Origin: Bradyrhizobium iriomotense
GTDB lineage: Bacteria; Pseudomonadota; Alphaproteobacteria; Rhizobiales; Xanthobacteraceae
DNA length: 64,000 bases
NCBI RefSeq assembly: GCF_030160715.1
Contig: NZ_BSOW01000001.1
Span: 248,001-312,000, forward strand
Reading direction: 5' to 3'
Notes under the pieces: model-generated
Seen by the model: the letters and a program-made list of their open reading frames with translations, nothing else
Databases searched by the model: none
Told to the model about the DNA's origin: nothing
Made by a program: the position numbers and the translations under genes
Shown here: in pieces, positions 9,263 to 18,132 of the stretch
Numbering within the stretch: position 1 is the first letter of the stretch
Layout of the letters: every line of letters begins with the position of its first letter

Positions 9263-9367
9263 GTCTCACTCCCCGCCGCCGGCTGTGTCTCCGGTCGTCG
9301 TGTCCCCGCGCAAGTGTGGCGAGGGCAGCCGGACGGCGTCAAGCCGAATAAAACGGAAACAGATATC

Positions 9368-10333
9368 TTAGATTTCGATCGCCTCCTCGGCCCGATGCCG
9401 ATGGTCGAGGCTGACCGGGGGCCTGGCCGGACCGACGCCGGCAACCGCAAAGCGCATGAAATCGAGGAATGCCCTGGCGGCTTCCGACAGTTTGGTGTCG
9501 CGCCGCCAGGCGAGGCCTACGTCCATGCTGGGAACCTCATCCTCGATGACGCGGGTCTCGATCCGCTGCCCTTCCAGCGACCAGGGCCGGTAGACCAGAT
9601 CGGACAGAATGGCGATGCCCATGCCGCCTGCAACCATGGAGCGCACCGCTTCGACCGAGGAGGTGCGGAAGACGGTTTTCGGTTCGAGCGCCGCATGGGT
9701 CCAATAGCGCATCGAGGTGTGCTTGGCCTCGTCGACGGTGAGCATGACGTAAGGATAGGTCGCGATCTCCGCCAGGTGGACCCGCTCCGCGCGGGTCAGT
9801 GGGTGCTCAGGTGCAAGCCACAGACGGCGCGGCGAGCGCAGCAAGGTCTCGCTGACGAGCATGGCATTGTCGCGCAGGTTGGAGACCAGCATCACCGCGA
9901 GATCGAGCGCGCCGTCGACGAGCGCACGCTCGAGCACGTCGCGCGGGGCCTCGAACAGCTCGATGGTGATGCCGGGAAAGCTCGCCTGGAAACGCATCTG
10001 GTGACGCGGCAGGAAATAGCCGGACACCGTGTAGGTCACGCCGATGCGCACCGTCCCGAACAGCGGCCCCGCGGACATATGCGTGCTCCGCACCGCTTCG
10101 GCGACCGCAGCAAGAATCTGGCGGCCCTGGGACAGGAAGCGACTGCCTTCCATGGTCACGATCACGCCGTTCGGCGTGCGCTCCAGGAGGCGCGCGCAAA
10201 CGGTCGCTTCGAGCTGCTGGATCGCCGCAGTCACGGCCGATTGCGAGACGTTGAGGTCCATGGCTGCCTGGCTGATGCGTCCGGTCTCGGCAGCGGCGAC
10301 GAAATAGCGGATCTGTTTCAGAGAAACGGACAT
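9368..10333 (-). CDS. LysR-family transcriptional regulator (paralogue of 19727-20647)
   Basis: LysR regulator of about 321 residues. The N-terminal winged helix is SLKQIRYFVAAAETGRISQAAMDLNVSQSAVTAAIQQLE, followed by the effector-binding region. I place the start at the ATG 10331-10333 because MSVSLKQ then aligns with the start of the paralogue at 19727; an upstream in-frame ATG at 10363 would add ten residues. Long stretches match that paralogue nearly residue for residue, for example YTVSGYFLP, DLAVMLVSNL, LRSPRRLW, PYVMLTVDEA, SVEAVRSMVAGGMGIAILSD and VYRPWSLEG. The two genes flank the transporter/PxpABC operon, which suggests an ancestral duplication and a linked regulatory role. Confidence 0.92.
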   Translation of the reverse strand: MSVSLKQIRYFVAAAETGRISQAAMDLNVSQSAVTAAIQQLEATVCARLLERTPNGVIVTMEGSRFLSQGRQILAAVAEAVRSTHMSAGPLFGTVRIGVTYTVSGYFLPRHQMRFQASFPGITIELFEAPRDVLERALVDGALDLAVMLVSNLRDNAMLVSETLLRSPRRLWLAPEHPLTRAERVHLAEIATYPYVMLTVDEAKHTSMRYWTHAALEPKTVFRTSSVEAVRSMVAGGMGIAILSDLVYRPWSLEGQRIETRVIEDEVPSMDVGLAWRRDTKLSEAARAFLDFMRFAVAGVGPARPPVSLDHRHRAEEAIEI

Positions 10334-10472
10334 CGCGGTTGTTCCGATGTTTGCATAGCTCATGTCTGGTGTTTCTCAGCCCCAGCGTGTCCTGTGCAAC
10401 TCTCGTGCCGAACGAGGAGGCCTGGCAGGACGGCCGTCAGGGCAAATGTGGGGCACAAACACACCTGTTCGC

Positions 10473-10492
10473 CCCGACCGGTACCGGTCGGG
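10473..10492. terminator. Strong palindrome after pxpC, possible transcript end
   Basis: A perfect 20-base palindrome (10-base arm CCCGACCGGT and its complement) lies 30 bp after the PxpC stop in the gap before the LysR gene. It can fold into a GC-rich stem. No clear T-run follows on the minus strand, so this may be a processing point or Rho-assisted terminator rather than an intrinsic one. Confidence 0.4.
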
Positions 10493-10521
10493 CGCTGACA
10501 GATCATGCGGACCTCCGGCGA

Positions 10522-11499
10522 TTACGCCAGGGCTGTCCGGAGTTTGCCCAGCAACTCCGCCCGGTTCTTGCGGGCTGCAAGCGCCTGATCCATGCCGACC
10601 TTGACGAACTTCACCGGCGTGTTGGGCTGAAGCTGGCCGATCAAATCCATGTCCGCGGCGATGACGGTGCCGACCATGAAATATCCACCGCCCGAGACTG
10701 CATCGCGATGCAGCACGATCGGCTCGGTGCCGCCGGGCACCTGGATCGAGCCGTAGGGATAGCAGGCATCGGTGATGTTGGACGGATCGGAGCCGGCGCC
10801 GAACGGCGGCTCGCGTGGAACGAATTCGAGCGATTTGCCGCCCTTGAAACGGTAGCCGATGCGATCCGCTTCAGGGGCAACCTTCCAGGTGTCGGAGAAG
10901 AAGGCGTTGCCGGCAGCCTCGGTGATGCGGTGCCAGTAAAGCCCCGGCATGGCACGCAGCTCTGTCGGCATGCCGGCCGGCTGGCCGCGCAGGTCCTTCG
11001 CGGCCGTGCGGCCATCTTTCACGGCCGCTGCGGCCTTGCCGACCGGCAACTCGTCGCCGGCTTCGAGCTTTCGGCCCTTGAAGCCGCCGAGCGCGCCGAG
11101 CGCATAGGTCGAGCGCGAGCCGAGAACGACGGGAACGTCGATGCCGCCGGCGACCGCGATGTAGCCGCGCGCGCCCTGCTTGAGGAAATCGAACGAGAGG
11201 ATCTGGCCACGCCTCACCTTGAAGCTGGTCCAGGTCTCGCGCGGTTCGCCATCGAGCTTCGGTGGTAACTCGGCGCCGGTGATCGCGACCGTGGCGTCCT
11301 CGGTGAATTCGAGTTCTGGCCCCATGAACACGGCTTCGAGCACGGCCGCACCTTCCGGGTTACCGACCAGCAGATTGGCGGCCGCGAGCGCGTGACGGTC
11401 CATGCCGCCGGAAAGCGGGATACCGATGTGATAGTAGCCGGGACGCCCGAGGTCCTGGACGGTGGTCGCAAGACCCGGCTTCAAAACCTTAATGGCCAT
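10522..11499 (-). CDS. pxpC: PxpC/KipA-type biotin-dependent carboxyltransferase-family protein
   Basis: Protein of 325 residues of the KipA/AHS2 family. With PxpB it forms the carboxyltransferase-like half of 5-oxoprolinase, and the same fold is the C-terminal part of the urea carboxylase CT domain. Family motifs are LKPGLATTVQDLGRPGYYHIGIPLSGGMD at the N-terminus, NLLVGNPEGAAVLEA, and YIAVAGGIDVPVVLGSRSTYALGALGGFKGR in the middle. I chose the ATG at 11497-11499 because GGAG lies six bases upstream; it overlaps the PxpB stop by 11 bp. Being last in an operon with biotin carboxylase and a biotin carrier, it probably takes part in a biotin-dependent carboxylation rather than plain oxoproline hydrolysis; that is inference. 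Confidence 0.93.
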   Translation of the reverse strand: MAIKVLKPGLATTVQDLGRPGYYHIGIPLSGGMDRHALAAANLLVGNPEGAAVLEAVFMGPELEFTEDATVAITGAELPPKLDGEPRETWTSFKVRRGQILSFDFLKQGARGYIAVAGGIDVPVVLGSRSTYALGALGGFKGRKLEAGDELPVGKAAAAVKDGRTAAKDLRGQPAGMPTELRAMPGLYWHRITEAAGNAFFSDTWKVAPEADRIGYRFKGGKSLEFVPREPPFGAGSDPSNITDACYPYGSIQVPGGTEPIVLHRDAVSGGGYFMVGTVIAADMDLIGQLQPNTPVKFVKVGMDQALAARKNRAELLGKLRTALA

Positions 11500-12364
11500 G
11501 GAGGACTCCATCGAGCTTGCGGTTATAGGCGTCAATGTCGCGGTTGAAATCGGTCAGCGAGAACGAGACATCGCGAATGACAGGAGCAAAACGACCGGCA
11601 TCGACGTCGGCGACCGCCGCGTCATAGGCTGCCCGGTCGATGGGCTTCCACTTCACGATGTCGCCCGGTCTGAACAGGCACATGAAGTCGCGCAGGTAGC
11701 TGATCTTCTGATTGGGATCGTAGATAGGCATCGGCGTGATGCCGAACATCTGGTAGCCGCCGGCACCGCGCACCGAATAGATGCAACTGAAGCATCCACC
11801 GTGCCCGACGGTGAGCTTTGGCGTGTCCGTGCGCGGCCGCAGATATTTCGGCGCCTGAAGCTGCCGCTTGCGCTCCACCATCTGGTAGAGGAAGGGCAGG
11901 CCTGCGACGAAGCCGACCATCGAGACGAACCATGGGGCGCTCGAATGCGCCTTGATGAAGGCATCGACGCTCTCGAGTCCGTTGATGCGCGCAGCGTATT
12001 CGAGATCGGTCCCGTTCGGATCCTGATGGCGCTCGCGGAAGCGCATCAGGGTCTCGTGCGTCCAGGGATCGTTGTAAAGCACGGGGATTTCGATGATCCG
12101 CGTCTTGATCACCGGCTCGGACTTCTCGGACCCCGTATCCAGCCGCTTGAGCTCGGTGAGGAGATCGTCGGGCTTGATCTGATCAGGATCGAACTTGATC
12201 TGGTAGGACGCATTCGCCGGGCAGATCTCGGTCACGCCCTTGATCTTGGCGTCGCGCACTGCGTTGGTGACGAAGAGGCTTTTGAAGAATGCCTCCAGCG
12301 ACATCGCTTCGCCGACTTCGGCGAAGATGTGCTCATCGCCGCCGAAGGAAAATCGGGTTTGCAT
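11489..12364 (-). CDS. pxpB: PxpB/KipI-type (AHS1) carboxyltransferase-family protein
   Basis: Protein of 291 residues of the KipI/AHS1 family, partner of PxpC. The start ATG at 12362-12364 follows AGGAGG nine bases upstream; the open frame further upstream runs antisense-like over accC and is not coding. The N-terminus has FSFGGDEHIFAEVGEAMSLEAF, and the central region MVGFVAGLPFLYQM corresponds to the GFxPGFxYL family motif, although the usual PGF is AGL. It is about 70 residues longer than the PxpB of the second operon (219 residues) and lacks that protein's standard SIGGGQTGV stretch, having GAGGYQMFGITP instead. This resembles the variant associated with biotin carboxylase operons rather than the E. 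coli YbgJ type. Confidence 0.88.
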   Translation of the reverse strand: MQTRFSFGGDEHIFAEVGEAMSLEAFFKSLFVTNAVRDAKIKGVTEICPANASYQIKFDPDQIKPDDLLTELKRLDTGSEKSEPVIKTRIIEIPVLYNDPWTHETLMRFRERHQDPNGTDLEYAARINGLESVDAFIKAHSSAPWFVSMVGFVAGLPFLYQMVERKRQLQAPKYLRPRTDTPKLTVGHGGCFSCIYSVRGAGGYQMFGITPMPIYDPNQKISYLRDFMCLFRPGDIVKWKPIDRAAYDAAVADVDAGRFAPVIRDVSFSLTDFNRDIDAYNRKLDGVLHGH

Positions 12365-12407
12365 GACTAGCGGCCTCCTGTTGTTGACGGGGCGGGTTCT
12401 CTCGCGA

Positions 12408-13802
12408 TCATGGAGCAACCTTTGCGGTAGGTAACGGCGCCGCAAGCGTCGCGGCGTGGGATTCCAGCCATGGCTCGAGCCAGGCGGTATGAAAGCGTCC
12501 GGCCTGCACGTCGGCGTCGCGCACGAGTGCCTGATGCAGCGGCTTCGTCGTCGCGAGGCCCTCGACGTTGAGGTCGGCAAGCGCGCGGTCGAGCTTTCGG
12601 ATCGCGCCCGGCCGGTCCTTGTCGTGCACGATCAGCTTGCCGAGCAGACTGTCGTAGAAGGGCGGCACCGCGTAGCCTTGATAGAGCATGCTGTCGAAGC
12701 GCACGCCGTCGCCGCCGGGCACGCTGAGCGCGCTGACGATCCCCGGATTCGGCTGGAAATTCCTGGCTGGATCCTCGGCATTGATGCGCACTTCGATCGA
12801 ATGGCCGCTCACGCGCACCTCGTCCTGGCGAACGCGCAGGCGCTCGCCACCGGCGATCCGGATCATCTCGCGCACGAGGTCGATGCCGGTAATCATCTCG
12901 GTTACGGGATGCTCGACCTGGATGCGGGTATTCATCTCAAGGAAATAGAATTCGTGCGTCTTGTCGTCGTAGAGATATTCGAGCGTTCCGGCGCCGCGAT
13001 AGTTGACCGCCTTGGCCAGCGCGACAGCAGAGACACAAAGTTTTTCGCGGATGGCTGGAGCCAGCGAAGGCGAGGGGGCTTCTTCCCAGACCTTCTGGCG
13101 GCGACGCTGCAACGAGCATTCGCGCTCGAAGCAATGGATGACGTCGTGTCCGTCGCCGAGCACCTGTACCTCGATGTGCCTTGCGCCTTCGATCAGCTTC
13201 TCGACATAGAGCCCGCCATCCCCGAAGGCGGCGAGCGCCTCAGCCTGTGCCTGCGGCATCAAATGATGAAACTCGTCCGCCGAATGCGCGATCCGGATGC
13301 CGCGTCCGCCTCCGCCGGCCGCCGCCTTGATCATCACGGGGAAGCCGGTCTTGTCGACCAGCGCGAAGGCGGCCTCTGCCGACTCCAGGCGACCTTGACT
13401 GCCGGGGACGGTCGGAACGCCAGCGGAAGCAGCTGCCCCGCGCGCGGCGACCTTGTCGCCCATCAGCCGGATCGATTGCGCGGTCGGGCCGACGAAGATC
13501 AACCCCGCCGCCTCGACGGCCGCCGCGAACTCGGCATTCTCGGCCAGGAAGCCGTAGCCGGGATGAATGGCGTCCGCGCCGGTGCTCCTGGCTGCATCGA
13601 GGATGACGGCCTGGTTGAGATAGGATTTGGACGCCTGGGGCGGTCCGATCTCGATCGACTCGTCGGCGAGCCTGACGGCGAGCGAGTCCTTGTCGGCCTT
13701 GCTGTAGACCTGGACGGTCGCAATGCCGAGTTCGCGCGCTGCGCGGATGATGCGCACCGCGATCTCGCCGCGATTGGCTATGAGGAGCTTCTTGATCGCC
13801 AT
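12408..13802 (-). CDS. accC: Biotin carboxylase subunit (AccC-like)
   Basis: ATP-grasp enzyme of 464 residues that carboxylates biotin on a carrier protein with ATP and bicarbonate. Seen are the N-terminal [22 protein letters not shown], the glycine-rich ATP loop MIKAAAGGGGRGIRIA, HIEVQVLGDG, and the catalytic [22 protein letters not shown], all at normal positions, so it should be active. It lies between a small biotin carrier gene and pxpB. This is not the usual accB-accC pair for fatty-acid synthesis, because accA/accD are absent and the carboxyltransferase partners present are PxpB/PxpC. The arrangement resembles a urea carboxylase split into separate genes. Confidence 0.95.
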   Translation of the reverse strand: MAIKKLLIANRGEIAVRIIRAARELGIATVQVYSKADKDSLAVRLADESIEIGPPQASKSYLNQAVILDAARSTGADAIHPGYGFLAENAEFAAAVEAAGLIFVGPTAQSIRLMGDKVAARGAAASAGVPTVPGSQGRLESAEAAFALVDKTGFPVMIKAAAGGGGRGIRIAHSADEFHHLMPQAQAEALAAFGDGGLYVEKLIEGARHIEVQVLGDGHDVIHCFERECSLQRRRQKVWEEAPSPSLAPAIREKLCVSAVALAKAVNYRGAGTLEYLYDDKTHEFYFLEMNTRIQVEHPVTEMITGIDLVREMIRIAGGERLRVRQDEVRVSGHSIEVRINAEDPARNFQPNPGIVSALSVPGGDGVRFDSMLYQGYAVPPFYDSLLGKLIVHDKDRPGAIRKLDRALADLNVEGLATTKPLHQALVRDADVQAGRFHTAWLEPWLESHAATLAAPLPTAKVAP

Positions 13803-13818
13803 GGAGATGCGGTCAGCC

Positions 13819-14061
13819 TCAAATGTCGATTTCGGCGATCGGTTGGCCGGCCATCACGGGCTCCTCGTTCTCGGCGAGGAAACGCAGGATCTTGCCCGCG
13901 GCGCCGGCCTTCACCTCGTTGAACGACTTCATCACCTCGATCAGCCCGATCGTGTCGCTGTCGGCGACCACGTCACCGTCGTTCTTGTAGACGGGCTTGT
14001 CGGGCGCCGGCTTGCGATAGAAGATGCCCGGGAGCGGCGAGAAGATCTGCTGGGTTGCCAT
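13819..14061 (-). CDS. accB: Small biotin carboxyl carrier protein
   Basis: Single biotinyl domain of 80 residues. The biotin attachment motif reads IEVMKSFNEV (lysine at residue ~45) with Met before Lys, close to the canonical EAMKM. It lacks the N-terminal linker of AccB of fatty-acid synthesis and corresponds to the C-terminal carrier domain of urea carboxylase or pyruvate carboxylase. It starts 17 bp before accC and would carry carboxybiotin from that enzyme to the PxpB/PxpC pair. Confidence 0.93.
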   Translation of the reverse strand: MATQQIFSPLPGIFYRKPAPDKPVYKNDGDVVADSDTIGLIEVMKSFNEVKAGAAGKILRFLAENEEPVMAGQPIAEIDI

Positions 14062-14104
14062 GGGTTCCTCGTGACGTGACTGCTTTGATTGCTGGCGCGC
14101 CCAT

Positions 14105-14833
14105 TCAGCGCGCGGTGAGATAGGGGCGGACTGCCTCGCGAACGGCCTCTGCGATCGCGACGGCGTTGGGCGTGTCCGAATGGATGCAGATCGAATCGGC
14201 GCCGACGGTGATGTCGTTTCCGGCTACCGTCCGCGTCTTGCCTTCGCTCACGGCGCGCGTGCACCGTGAGGCGGCATCGACGGGGTCCTTGGCTTCGTGC
14301 TCGCGGGTGATGATGAGGCTGCCGTCCGCGTTGTAATCGAGGTCGGCATAATATTCGGCGACGAAGGTGTGGCCGCGCCGCTCATAGACCTCTTGATGCA
14401 GCGTTCCCTTCATGCCGAGCAGGGGCACCTTGTAGACGTCGGCCGCATCGGCCACCGCTTCGGCGATGTCTTCGTTGCGCGAGGCCATGCCATAGAGCGC
14501 GCCGTGCGGCTTGATGTGGTTGAGCACCATGCCCTCGGCGTCGAGGAACGCCTTGAGCGCGCCGATCTGGTAGAGGAGGCAGTTGGCCAGCTCCTCGCGG
14601 CTGATCTTCATCTCCCTGCGCCCGAAACCCTGCAAGTCGGGGAGCGAGGGGTGCGCGCCGACCTTGACGCCGAACTCCTTGGCGAGCTGCACCGTCTTGC
14701 GCATGTGATTGAAGTCGGAGGCATGAAAGCCGCAAGCGACGTTGGCGACGTCGATATGGGGCATCAGTGCCTTGTCGTCGCCCATCTTGTAGAGGCCGTA
14801 CGCCTCGCCCATGTCGCAGTTGATCACGACCAT
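14105..14833 (-). CDS. pxpA: PxpA, LamB/YcsF family 5-oxoprolinase subunit A-like hydrolase
   Basis: Protein of 242 residues of the LamB/YcsF family, the hydrolase-like subunit of 5-oxoprolinase. The start ATG at 14831-14833 gives the usual N-terminus VVINCDMGEAYG; the longer frame upstream lacks a ribosome site. Conserved metal/catalytic motifs are all present: NCDMGE, VACGFHASD, GAHPSLPDLQGFGRR, HIKPHGALYG and ICIHSDTPNA. It follows the binding-protein gene after a strong hairpin and precedes the biotin carrier gene. In contrast to the second copy at 26948-27718, the KPHGALY motif is intact here. Confidence 0.94.
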   Translation of the reverse strand: MVVINCDMGEAYGLYKMGDDKALMPHIDVANVACGFHASDFNHMRKTVQLAKEFGVKVGAHPSLPDLQGFGRREMKISREELANCLLYQIGALKAFLDAEGMVLNHIKPHGALYGMASRNEDIAEAVADAADVYKVPLLGMKGTLHQEVYERRGHTFVAEYYADLDYNADGSLIITREHEAKDPVDAASRCTRAVSEGKTRTVAGNDITVGADSICIHSDTPNAVAIAEAVREAVRPYLTAR

Positions 14834-14876
14834 CTCTCCATTTCCTCCCAACGACTTTGCAGACGAAGAAGCAAGG

Positions 14877-14909
14877 CCGCCCGGGGTGCTCCTGGCGTAC
14901 CCCGGACGG
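14877..14909. other. Intercistronic hairpin after the Liv-type binding-protein gene
   Basis: Arms CCGCCCGGGGT (14877-14887) and ACCCCGGACGG (14899-14909) pair over 11 positions, one mismatched on this strand that becomes a G-U pair in the transcript, with an 11-base loop. It lies between the binding-protein stop and the PxpA start. No T-run follows, so I read it as an mRNA-stabilising or attenuating element, like those after the other two binding-protein genes of this window that have an intergenic gap. Confidence 0.65.
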
Positions 14910-14921
14910 TGCATTACCGGC

Positions 14922-16109
14922 TTACTTGGACACCAGATAGTCGACCGGAATCTTCTCCGAGATCGTCCACTGATCGACCACCTTCGGCTTGCCGGCCTCG
15001 GTGTCGACGATCAGGTAGCGGCCCTGGTTCTGGTGGTGGATGTCCTTGGTGAAGGTGCGCGGCCCGAACAGCGTGGATTCGTTGTTCATCTTCTCGAGCT
15101 CGGCTACGACCGCCGCCGCATCGGTCGACTTGGCGCGTTCGACCGCCTTGGCCCAGACGTCGATCAGGACGTAGCCCGGATAAACATACTGGCTCGACGG
15201 ATCGCCGCCGGTGACGTCCTTGTACTTCTTGTTGAACTCATTGACCTTCGGATTGGGATCGTCGCCATAGACCGAGCCCTGCACGGGGACGTAGAAGTTC
15301 GAGAGGTCGGGCACGGCGTTCAGCCAGTAGCTGCCGTCGACGCCCGAGCCGTTCAGGATCATCGACTTGATGCCGGCGGCGCGGATCTGCTTGATGGCGG
15401 AAACGGCGCCCGGCATCATCGTGCAGAGCATGATGGCGTCGGGTTCCTTCGGCAGGCTCTTGATGCGCGTGATCTGCGAGGCGATCGAGGCGTCATCGTT
15501 CTTGAAAGTGTCGCTGCCGACGAGCTTGGCCTCCTTCAGGTGCGGCATCTGCCAGTCGAAGCCGTCGCAGATGCCCTTGTTGTAGACGGTCCAGCTATCG
15601 AGCAGCCGGTAGAAGTTGCGCGCATTCTTCTTGTTGTAGGCCCATTCCGCCATGGTCGCGCCTTGCACGGCCGCCAGCACCGAGGCCGAGAACGAGAAGG
15701 GGCCGACGCCGGGAATGCCGGCCTTGATCGACTCCGCGCACAGGAAGAAGGAGACTTTGCCGGCCGCTTGCGCCTGGAGCGCCGCGGGTGCGCCGAAGTC
15801 GTAGTCGCAGGAGACGATGACGAGGTCGGCGCCCTGGTCGAGCACCGCAAGACCGGCTTTGGCGCCTTCGGCCTGGTCGGTCTTGGTGTCGGCGAAGACG
15901 GGCTTGATCTTCTTGCCGAGCAGGCCGCCGGCCTTGTTGATCTCGTCGATCCGGATCAGGGCCGCATCCTGCGCCGGCTTGTCATAGGCCTGCATGAATC
16001 CGGATGCCGCGGTCGCGAAGCCGACGACGATCTCGTCGGCCGCCTGGGCGGGCGTGAACCAGAGCGCGGACGCTCCGGCCAGAATGCCAAGTACTGTCTT
16101 CAAACGCAT
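14922..16109 (-). CDS. ABC transporter substrate-binding protein, Liv/amide type (Peripla_BP_6)
   Basis: Periplasmic receptor of 395 residues. The ATG at 16107-16109, preceded by GGAGGAG eight bases upstream, gives the signal peptide MRLKTVLGILAGASALWFTPAQA. The mature protein has IVVGFATAASGFMQAYDKPAQDAALI, GGLLGKKI and KTDQAEGAKAGLAVL, the standard first lobe of the LivJ/AmiC/UrtA family, and PSSQYVYPGYVLIDVWAKAVERA in the C-terminal lobe. It is the receptor for the LivHMGF proteins encoded upstream in the same operon. The neighbouring biotin-dependent and PxpABC enzymes suggest an amide, lactam or urea derivative as ligand rather than leucine. Confidence 0.93.
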   Translation of the reverse strand: MRLKTVLGILAGASALWFTPAQAADEIVVGFATAASGFMQAYDKPAQDAALIRIDEINKAGGLLGKKIKPVFADTKTDQAEGAKAGLAVLDQGADLVIVSCDYDFGAPAALQAQAAGKVSFFLCAESIKAGIPGVGPFSFSASVLAAVQGATMAEWAYNKKNARNFYRLLDSWTVYNKGICDGFDWQMPHLKEAKLVGSDTFKNDDASIASQITRIKSLPKEPDAIMLCTMMPGAVSAIKQIRAAGIKSMILNGSGVDGSYWLNAVPDLSNFYVPVQGSVYGDDPNPKVNEFNKKYKDVTGGDPSSQYVYPGYVLIDVWAKAVERAKSTDAAAVVAELEKMNNESTLFGPRTFTKDIHHQNQGRYLIVDTEAGKPKVVDQWTISEKIPVDYLVSK

Positions 16110-16138
16110 GAGCCACTCCTCCAATTGAGCAAACGACG

Positions 16139-17212
16139 TCAGTTCAGTTCCTTCAGCGCCGTCTGGACGGTTCGCGCCAGACGTCGCTGCAACGGCCATC
16201 CGCGCCAGGAGAATTCCTGGTTGCGGGTCAGTCCCGTGGGCAAGTACATCAGGATGATGATGGTGATGATGCCGATCGCGATCTCCTGGACGCCGTTCGG
16301 CAATGCGACGGTGTGGCCGCCGAGGCTGACGCCCTTCTCGAGATTGCGGAACAGCTCGATCAGCAGCGACATCACGACCACGCCCGAGACAGCTCCGCTG
16401 AGACTGGACATGCCGCCGACCACCAGCATCGACAGCGTGACGAAGGTCGTCCGCAGATAGAACGCGCCGGGATTGACGATGCTCAGGAAGTGGGCGTAAA
16501 GCGCGCCGGCGAGCCCGATGATGAAGGCGCTGACGACGAAGGCGATCAGCCGCTCGCGGACGATGTCGATGCCGGACGCGCTCGCCGCGACCGCCTCGTC
16601 GCGCGTGGCGCGAAGTGCAAGCCCTGAGCGCGAGATCGAATAGAGATAGGCGATCGCGATAGAGATCGCCGCGCCCAGCCACCCGATCCAGACATTCATG
16701 GTCGGCGGAATGCCGACGATCGAACCTTGTCCACCCGTCACGGAGTCCCAGTTCGAATAGACGTTGTTGACGACGCCGAGCAGGCCGAAAGTCGCGATCG
16801 AGGCGGCTATGCCCGACAGGCGCATGATGACGCGTCCGATGATCAGCGCGAACAGCGCCGCGAACACGCCCGAGATCGGGGTCGCCACCCACATGGGCAG
16901 TTGGGTATGCAGCAGCCAAGCCGGCAGTCCCTTGAGCGTGATCGACTTCATCACCGGCGGGATGGCAAGCCAGGCGGTCATGTAGGCGCCAAGGCACATG
17001 AAGCTGATATGGCCGAACGACAGCAGGCCGGAATTGCCGACGAAGACATAGAGGCCGACCACGACCATGATGTTGATGAACATCTCGACCGCGGTGCGAT
17101 TGAAGGCCCGGCTGCCGAATTGATAGGCGAGGGCGGCCATGATCAGCAACGCCACGATCAGGATGATCGGGGTCACGATCGTCTGCCGGATGACGGATGG
17201 CCGCGTCGACAT
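16139..17212 (-). CDS. livM: Branched-chain-type ABC transporter permease, LivM family
   Basis: Inner-membrane permease of 357 residues. The start MSTRPSVIRQ (ATG 17210-17212) lies four bases after the livH stop; the longer frame upstream overlaps livH and is discarded. About ten hydrophobic segments are visible, with the family core NSGLLSFGHISFMCLGAYMTAWLA (residues ~60-83) and the ATRDEAVAASASGIDIVRERLIAFVVSAFIIGLAGALYAHF cytoplasmic loop that contacts the ATPase. It pairs with LivH to form the channel. Confidence 0.94.
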   Translation of the reverse strand: MSTRPSVIRQTIVTPIILIVALLIMAALAYQFGSRAFNRTAVEMFINIMVVVGLYVFVGNSGLLSFGHISFMCLGAYMTAWLAIPPVMKSITLKGLPAWLLHTQLPMWVATPISGVFAALFALIIGRVIMRLSGIAASIATFGLLGVVNNVYSNWDSVTGGQGSIVGIPPTMNVWIGWLGAAISIAIAYLYSISRSGLALRATRDEAVAASASGIDIVRERLIAFVVSAFIIGLAGALYAHFLSIVNPGAFYLRTTFVTLSMLVVGGMSSLSGAVSGVVVMSLLIELFRNLEKGVSLGGHTVALPNGVQEIAIGIITIIILMYLPTGLTRNQEFSWRGWPLQRRLARTVQTALKELN

Positions 17213-17216
17213 TCGA

Positions 17217-18131
17217 TCAGACTCTCTGCTTGGCGGATTTCGGTGCGAACAGACCCTGCGGCCGCACCAGGAGCACGACGATGACGGCGCCGTAGACGAA
17301 GGCGTCGCGGAACACGCGGGCGTCGTGCGGCAACGTCGCCTGGAACACGACACTCGCAGCGCCGATCAGGAATCCGGCCGCAACGGCGCCGGGGATGCTG
17401 CCGAGGCCGCCGATCACGGTTGCGATGAAGGCGATCAGCATCACGTTGGCGCCCATGCTGATGTCGGCGGTGCCGGAGTTGGTCGCCAGGATCAGGCCGA
17501 TCGACGCGGCCAGCATGCCGCTGATCGCGAAGGCGAGCAGAATCACGCCATTGGCGCGGACCCCGAGCATGCGGGCCATAGTGAAATTCTCAGCCGCCGC
17601 GCGCATTTCGAGGCCATAGCGCGTGCGCTTGAGGAACAGCACCAGCACGGTCAGCACGACCAGCGTGATGATGATGGTCACGACTTGGAGCATCGGGATG
17701 TGGGCGCCGAGGAGTTCGACCGGCAGGCCGAGGCTCGGCCACAGCGTGATCGATTTCGGTCGGCTCGAATACAGCATCAAGAGGAGATGCCGGATGACGA
17801 AGCCGAGCGCGAAGGACGCGATCATCATCGTCGCCGGATTGGTGTTGCGGAAGCGGCGGAAGACCACGATCTCGGACAGGATCGAGAGCACTGCGCCGAT
17901 CAGGAGCAGGAGCGGGATCAGTAGATAGAACGGCAGTTGGCCGGCAAACACGATCGCCGCCGCGTCGACCGAGGGCCACAGCATCGCGAACACGCAAAAG
18001 GCGATGAAATCGCCGTGGGCGAAATTGACGAGCCGCATGACGCCGAAGATCAGGGCGATGCCGAGCGCGCCGAGGGCATAAAGGCTGCCGAGACTCAGCG
18101 CGTCGAAGACGATTTGCAGGATCTCCCTCAT
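17217..18131 (-). CDS. livH: Branched-chain-type ABC transporter permease, LivH family
   Basis: Inner-membrane permease of 304 residues with about eight hydrophobic segments. The N-terminus ILQIVFDALSLGSLYALGALGIALIFGVMRLVNFAHGDFIAF is the LivH hallmark, and GGLGSIPGAVAAGFLIGAASVV is the conserved C-terminal region. It begins one base after the livF stop and ends four bases before livM, so the transporter genes are co-translated. Confidence 0.95.
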   Translation of the reverse strand: MREILQIVFDALSLGSLYALGALGIALIFGVMRLVNFAHGDFIAFCVFAMLWPSVDAAAIVFAGQLPFYLLIPLLLLIGAVLSILSEIVVFRRFRNTNPATMMIASFALGFVIRHLLLMLYSSRPKSITLWPSLGLPVELLGAHIPMLQVVTIIITLVVLTVLVLFLKRTRYGLEMRAAAENFTMARMLGVRANGVILLAFAISGMLAASIGLILATNSGTADISMGANVMLIAFIATVIGGLGSIPGAVAAGFLIGAASVVFQATLPHDARVFRDAFVYGAVIVVLLVRPQGLFAPKSAKQRV

Positions 18132-18132
18132 C

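Noticed and set aside
8906..10498. 530-residue plus-strand frame
   Set aside because: Antisense to the AraC and LysR genes; no family motif.
13802..13819. AccB/AccC as the fatty-acid-synthesis acetyl-CoA carboxylase
   Set aside because: No accA/accD nearby, the first carrier is an isolated biotinyl domain, and both sets sit with pxpABC and transporters.
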